Position numbers and translations under genes: made by a program | Assembly: GCF_000711695.1 (NCBI RefSeq) | Contig: NW_013546875.1 | Location: forward strand, 1-32,514 | From: Tilletiaria anomala UBC 951 | Taxonomy: Eukaryota; Basidiomycota; Exobasidiomycetes; Georgefischeriales; Tilletiariaceae | DNA length: 32,514 bases | Reading direction: 5' to 3' | Part shown: positions 29,251-32,514 of the stretch, in pieces | Numbering within the stretch: position 1 is the stretch's first letter | How the letters are laid out: every line of letters begins with the position of its first letter | Notes under the pieces: generated by a model | Seen by the model: the letters and a program-made list of their open reading frames with translations, nothing else | The model's database searches: none | What the model was told of the DNA's origin: nothing

Positions 29251-32200
29251 ATGCCTGGTTCAGGTCCAGCAGAGGTGTCCTTTCGCGCACTGCCACCGCC
29301 AGCCCCAACGGAGGAATCTTCGGCACCACAGTCCCTGGAACACGACGACAGCTTCGTGTCCACGTCCTCGCCTGCAGGAACAAATGGCCGAGGCGGGGAG
29401 GATGACACTGCAGGAGAGATAGCACGGGCGTCGTCCTCCGATGCAAACGGAGGAAAACGCAAGAGGACCATGCCAAGCTGCACTAACTGCTACAATAGGA
29501 AAATCAAGTGTTTAAAGGAGCAGCCTGTGTGCTCGGGCTGTATCAAAAGAAAGACTTCCAATACTTGCTACTACGTTGACCGGCGCGAGGCGGGTGCCAG
29601 GTACGTTCCTTGCCTTTGTTGTGTTTCATGACGAGCTTTTCCTGCGGTTCGGCTTACCTTTTCTATCCGCGGCCATCGTACTGCATCAATCTGCAGTGAA
29701 TTGCCTCCCCCGCGCAAAGCGTCCAGTCATGGTCATCGTCGAGTGGGTCCCAACCACCATGCGGCGAGTGCATCGCAATCGTTTCACGGCCATGATTCAC
29801 CGGATGTTTCTGGCATCGCACCGTCAGGCGCATCAATAGACCTACGGGACATGAGCAGCGACCAGATGGAAAAAATTGTCAATCGAATCGCTACAATGGT
29901 CGCTGACAAGTTGCAGAGCGGCGGTGGCGGGTCCTCCTCAGCTTCCCCTTCCTCTTCCTTCAACCAAGGCAAACTCGTGCAAGTCAGTGTACCGCGCCAA
30001 TTTGGTACAGCATCTGTGGCTCCGTCTAATGATGGGCTCCTGGCGGCTAGCCAGGCTCATGCTAGCCAGCTCTCTGCATATTCCTCCGGCGGTAGCTGGT
30101 ATGGGCCGGTTGACGACACGTCTGTCATGGATGTTTTGTTACAGTTACCGAGCGACTCGGTTATCGATTGGGCCGTGCGCTTCTATCTGGTGAGTTGTGC
30201 CCATCCAATATTCCACCATAAATTGTTCGCCAATACCTATGGCTTGACTTCTTTACGATTACCGCCCTTCATTTTCTTGACTCTTTTTCAGGCCGAGCTA
30301 GAACCTTTCTACACCTGCTGCAATGGCTGGATCCTTCGCAATCAAATGTCGAAGCTTCAAGCGGCGCGCAAGCAACTGTTATCCAACAGCTGCCCAACAC
30401 AAGCTAGCTCTTTCGAAGGTCCAACACGTGCAGGCGACTTTCCAAGCCCCATCCTACAATCACAATTATTGAAGACAGTTTACGGCTCCGTCAGGCGCTC
30501 GTTCGATGTTGACAGCATCCATCTAAGAACAGCGGAAGCAAAGAACCCCTCGGCCGCCCCACAGCTCGACCTCAGTGTGCTGGCGCTTCTCTTTGCGTTG
30601 CTCGGGCAGGTTGTGTACGCGCTTGACGAACGGGAAGTGGTGGAGCACGGCTTCTGCAGCGATCCGTCTGAACGGATCGAGCTGTCCAAGCGCTATCTAG
30701 AGCTCTCCGAGGGGATCTTGGTGCGTTCACGCTGGATGGATGCGCCAAAGATCACATCGCTTCAGACAATTTTGCTACTCAGTACACTCTTCTACATGCA
30801 ATTCCGCATCACTGCTGCACTCCTCATGACGGGCGCGGCGATCCGATGCGCAGCGGCGATGGGCCTGCACCGGCTCGGCAGCGCTGTTGAGGATTCAATG
30901 CGGTGGCAGACGCCTCTGCACGGCAAGGACGAAGTCAACGCGAGGGAGTTGCAGATCGCCGAGGAGGCTGAGCAGACGAAAGGGTTACCAGCGTGGAGCA
31001 AGCCAGATTGGCACATGTCAAAAGTCCAGGAATTCGCTTCGGGTGATCATGCCAGGCGCGAGCTGGGGAGGAAGGTGTGGTTCGGTCTCATCACGCCTGA
31101 ATGGGCTATCGCGCCACGTTTCGATCAGTTCTACATTGCGCAGCCGAAACTGTTCACGACAAAGCTGCCTGCCAATTTGACAGACGAGATGCTGCAAGAC
31201 TTGCAGCCGTTCAGTGTCCTGCCGCCCATCGATGCTGCGTTACCGACAGATAGGGCGTACATCGAGACGCATTTGCTTCTCGCGGATGTCTGCCGACGCT
31301 TTACGGATCGCGTCAGCCAGGAAGGCATGTCGCATGAGATTGCCATGCACGCCGACGCAGAGGTGCGATCTATACTCAACACGCTGCCGTGGTTCTACTT
31401 GTTCGACCTCCCCGGCGAGAGCGGAGAAAGGCTCAAAGCAGTTATGACGCAGCGACCCGTGACATCTGTCCAACGCGTGCTGGCGCACGAACAGATATGG
31501 CACCTGCTTCTGCGCCTCAATCGGTCGTTCATGGGACGGGGCTTTAGTGATCCGATGTACGCTCATTCGACGCGGACATGCATCGAGGCGGCGCAGTTTA
31601 TCATAGCAGTCTATGATGAACTGCAGCGCGCCAAGAGCCGTGCTCTCAATCTATGGTATGTCTCCATCCATCGTGAGTTCCCCGAAGCGGTTTGCATGCC
31701 TTGCTGGTTGCATCTCGAGCGCGCCTTTCTGGCTGACCGATTCATTTTCTTGCAGTCTTCCACGCTGCCATCGTACTATCGATCGACCTAGTACATTCAG
31801 CCGCGGGACCCATAACGCCAGAGATAGCGGAAAAGCAGCGGGCAGTCAAGAGCGCGATCGAGTCACTCAAATCCACCCGCATGGCGCAGCCCAAGCCTGG
31901 CTTTGAGAAACCGCCACTGGCGGACTTGATCGAGTTCAGCAAGAAGGAACATCAGCTGCGCGCGTCATGGGAGGATCGACAGCGCCAGCCGGTGCAACAG
32001 CAGCAAAAGGCTCAGAGGCAGCACCCTGCTGCTGTTGTTACCCCTGATAGCAACACGTCGAGCATAGGGAGCGACAGCATTCACAACGGCTCGACGTCAA
32101 GCATTGCCCATCCTTGGGTCAGCGACGGCGGTACAGCTGGAAAAGCCCCAGCGCCTGCTCATGCTTCAACATCAACTACAGCGATACTGCAAGACGACTT

Positions 32201-32417
32201 TGAAAAGATCTTACGCGGCTTCCTCAACATGCCTTCGCCCCCCTCAACTGGCGCCGCGATTGACGACTCAGGGCGTCCCAGTAATAGTCAACAGTATCAA
32301 CAGCAGAATCAGCATCAAGTGCTTCAGCAGCAGGCGTACCAGCAGCAGATGTTTGAGCCGCCATCCGAGGTGCACATGTTCTTGCAAGAGCTGTTCACGC
32401 CTGCTGTTCAGATGTAA
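29251..32417 (+). CDS. Zn2Cys6 transcription factor with fungal-specific middle domain
   Basis: Exons 29251-29600, 29697-30189, 30292-31672 and 31756-32417, giving 961 aa. The binuclear zinc cluster has its six cysteines at 77, 80, 87, 94, 97 and 106 (CTNCYNRKIKC, then CSGC), preceded by basic KRKR. Residues about 425-560 show the fungal transcription factor domain, including ITAALLMTGAAIRCAAAMGLHR and later NLWYVSIHLFHAAIVLSIDL. The latter reads across the splice at 31672/31756 and confirms the donor GTGAGT over a nearby GTATGT. The C-terminus is rich in Gln, Ser and Pro (QQYQQQNQHQ), like an activation domain. The nuclear DNA-binding role is solid; the target genes are unknown and no metabolic cluster is visible in the window. 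No CGG-type self-binding pair was obvious upstream. Confidence 0.9.
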
Positions 32418-32514
32418 CATTGCGAGCGTGGGCTGTGAGAGCAGAGGAATGGGGGAGGCACTGTAGGGCAGAGGGAAAATGGCTAGAGGCACACACATCT
32501 CAGCACCATACTCC

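Noticed and set aside
31654-31660. GTATGT donor in the last intron of the transcription factor
   Set aside because: It shifts the frame after the splice, whereas GTGAGT at 31673 restores the conserved LFHAAIVLSIDL.
29251-32417. Transcription factor as part of a secondary-metabolite cluster
   Set aside because: No biosynthetic enzyme or transporter gene lies beside it in this window.
1-32514. CRISPR array, bacterial operon or phage features
   Set aside because: None seen. Introns, tRNA intron and protein families show nuclear fungal DNA.

Overview
The window is nuclear DNA of a basidiomycete fungus, most likely a smut relative (Ustilaginomycotina); the class is inferred from protein flavour and compactness. 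It is GC-rich and gene-dense. The genes have short GT-AG introns of about 48-102 nt with CTGAC/CTAAC-type branch points, and the products are eukaryotic: CTD phosphatase, Kae1, CCT chaperonin, Cbf5, Rpl22, an INO80 subunit and a Zn2Cys6 regulator. Gene models were built by hand from splice sites, reading phase and family motifs. Exon lengths of every multi-exon model sum to a multiple of three.

Layout. 1-169: two tandem tRNA-Ala(UGC) genes, the first cut by the window edge. 478-3187 (+): Fcp1, seven exons, one apparently with a GC donor. 3306-4687 (-): Kae1. 5157-7057 (+): Cct7. 7312-8508 (-): Ies2/PAPA-1. 9353-10026 (-): Rpl22. 10747-12330 (+): Cbf5. 12577-15623 (-): Sld3-like replication initiation factor. 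16117-16906 (+): Swi5, five exons including two of 15 nt. 17163-19261 (-): Pex14-like peroxisomal membrane protein. 19823-22054 (+): Ess2/DGCR14. About 22.5-23.97 kb (-): a broken fragment of an LTR retrotransposon. 24522-25292 (+): LEA-like amphipathic-helix protein behind a strong TATA promoter with stress and bHLH sites. 25553-28355 (-): PPR-like, probably mitochondrial protein. 29251-32417 (+): Zn2Cys6 transcription factor, complete inside the window.

The genes do not form one pathway, but several divergent pairs share an upstream region: Kae1/Cct7, Rpl22/Cbf5 (both ribosome biogenesis), Sld3/Swi5 (replication initiation and recombination), the Pex14-like gene/Ess2, and the PPR gene/transcription factor. 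Most of the window is ordinary housekeeping sequence. I found no strong candidate for a new multi-gene system. The best leads are unusual gene-structure features (GC-AG intron, microexons, many introns of 3n length without stops), the retroelement fossil, and the stress-type promoter of the LEA-like gene.
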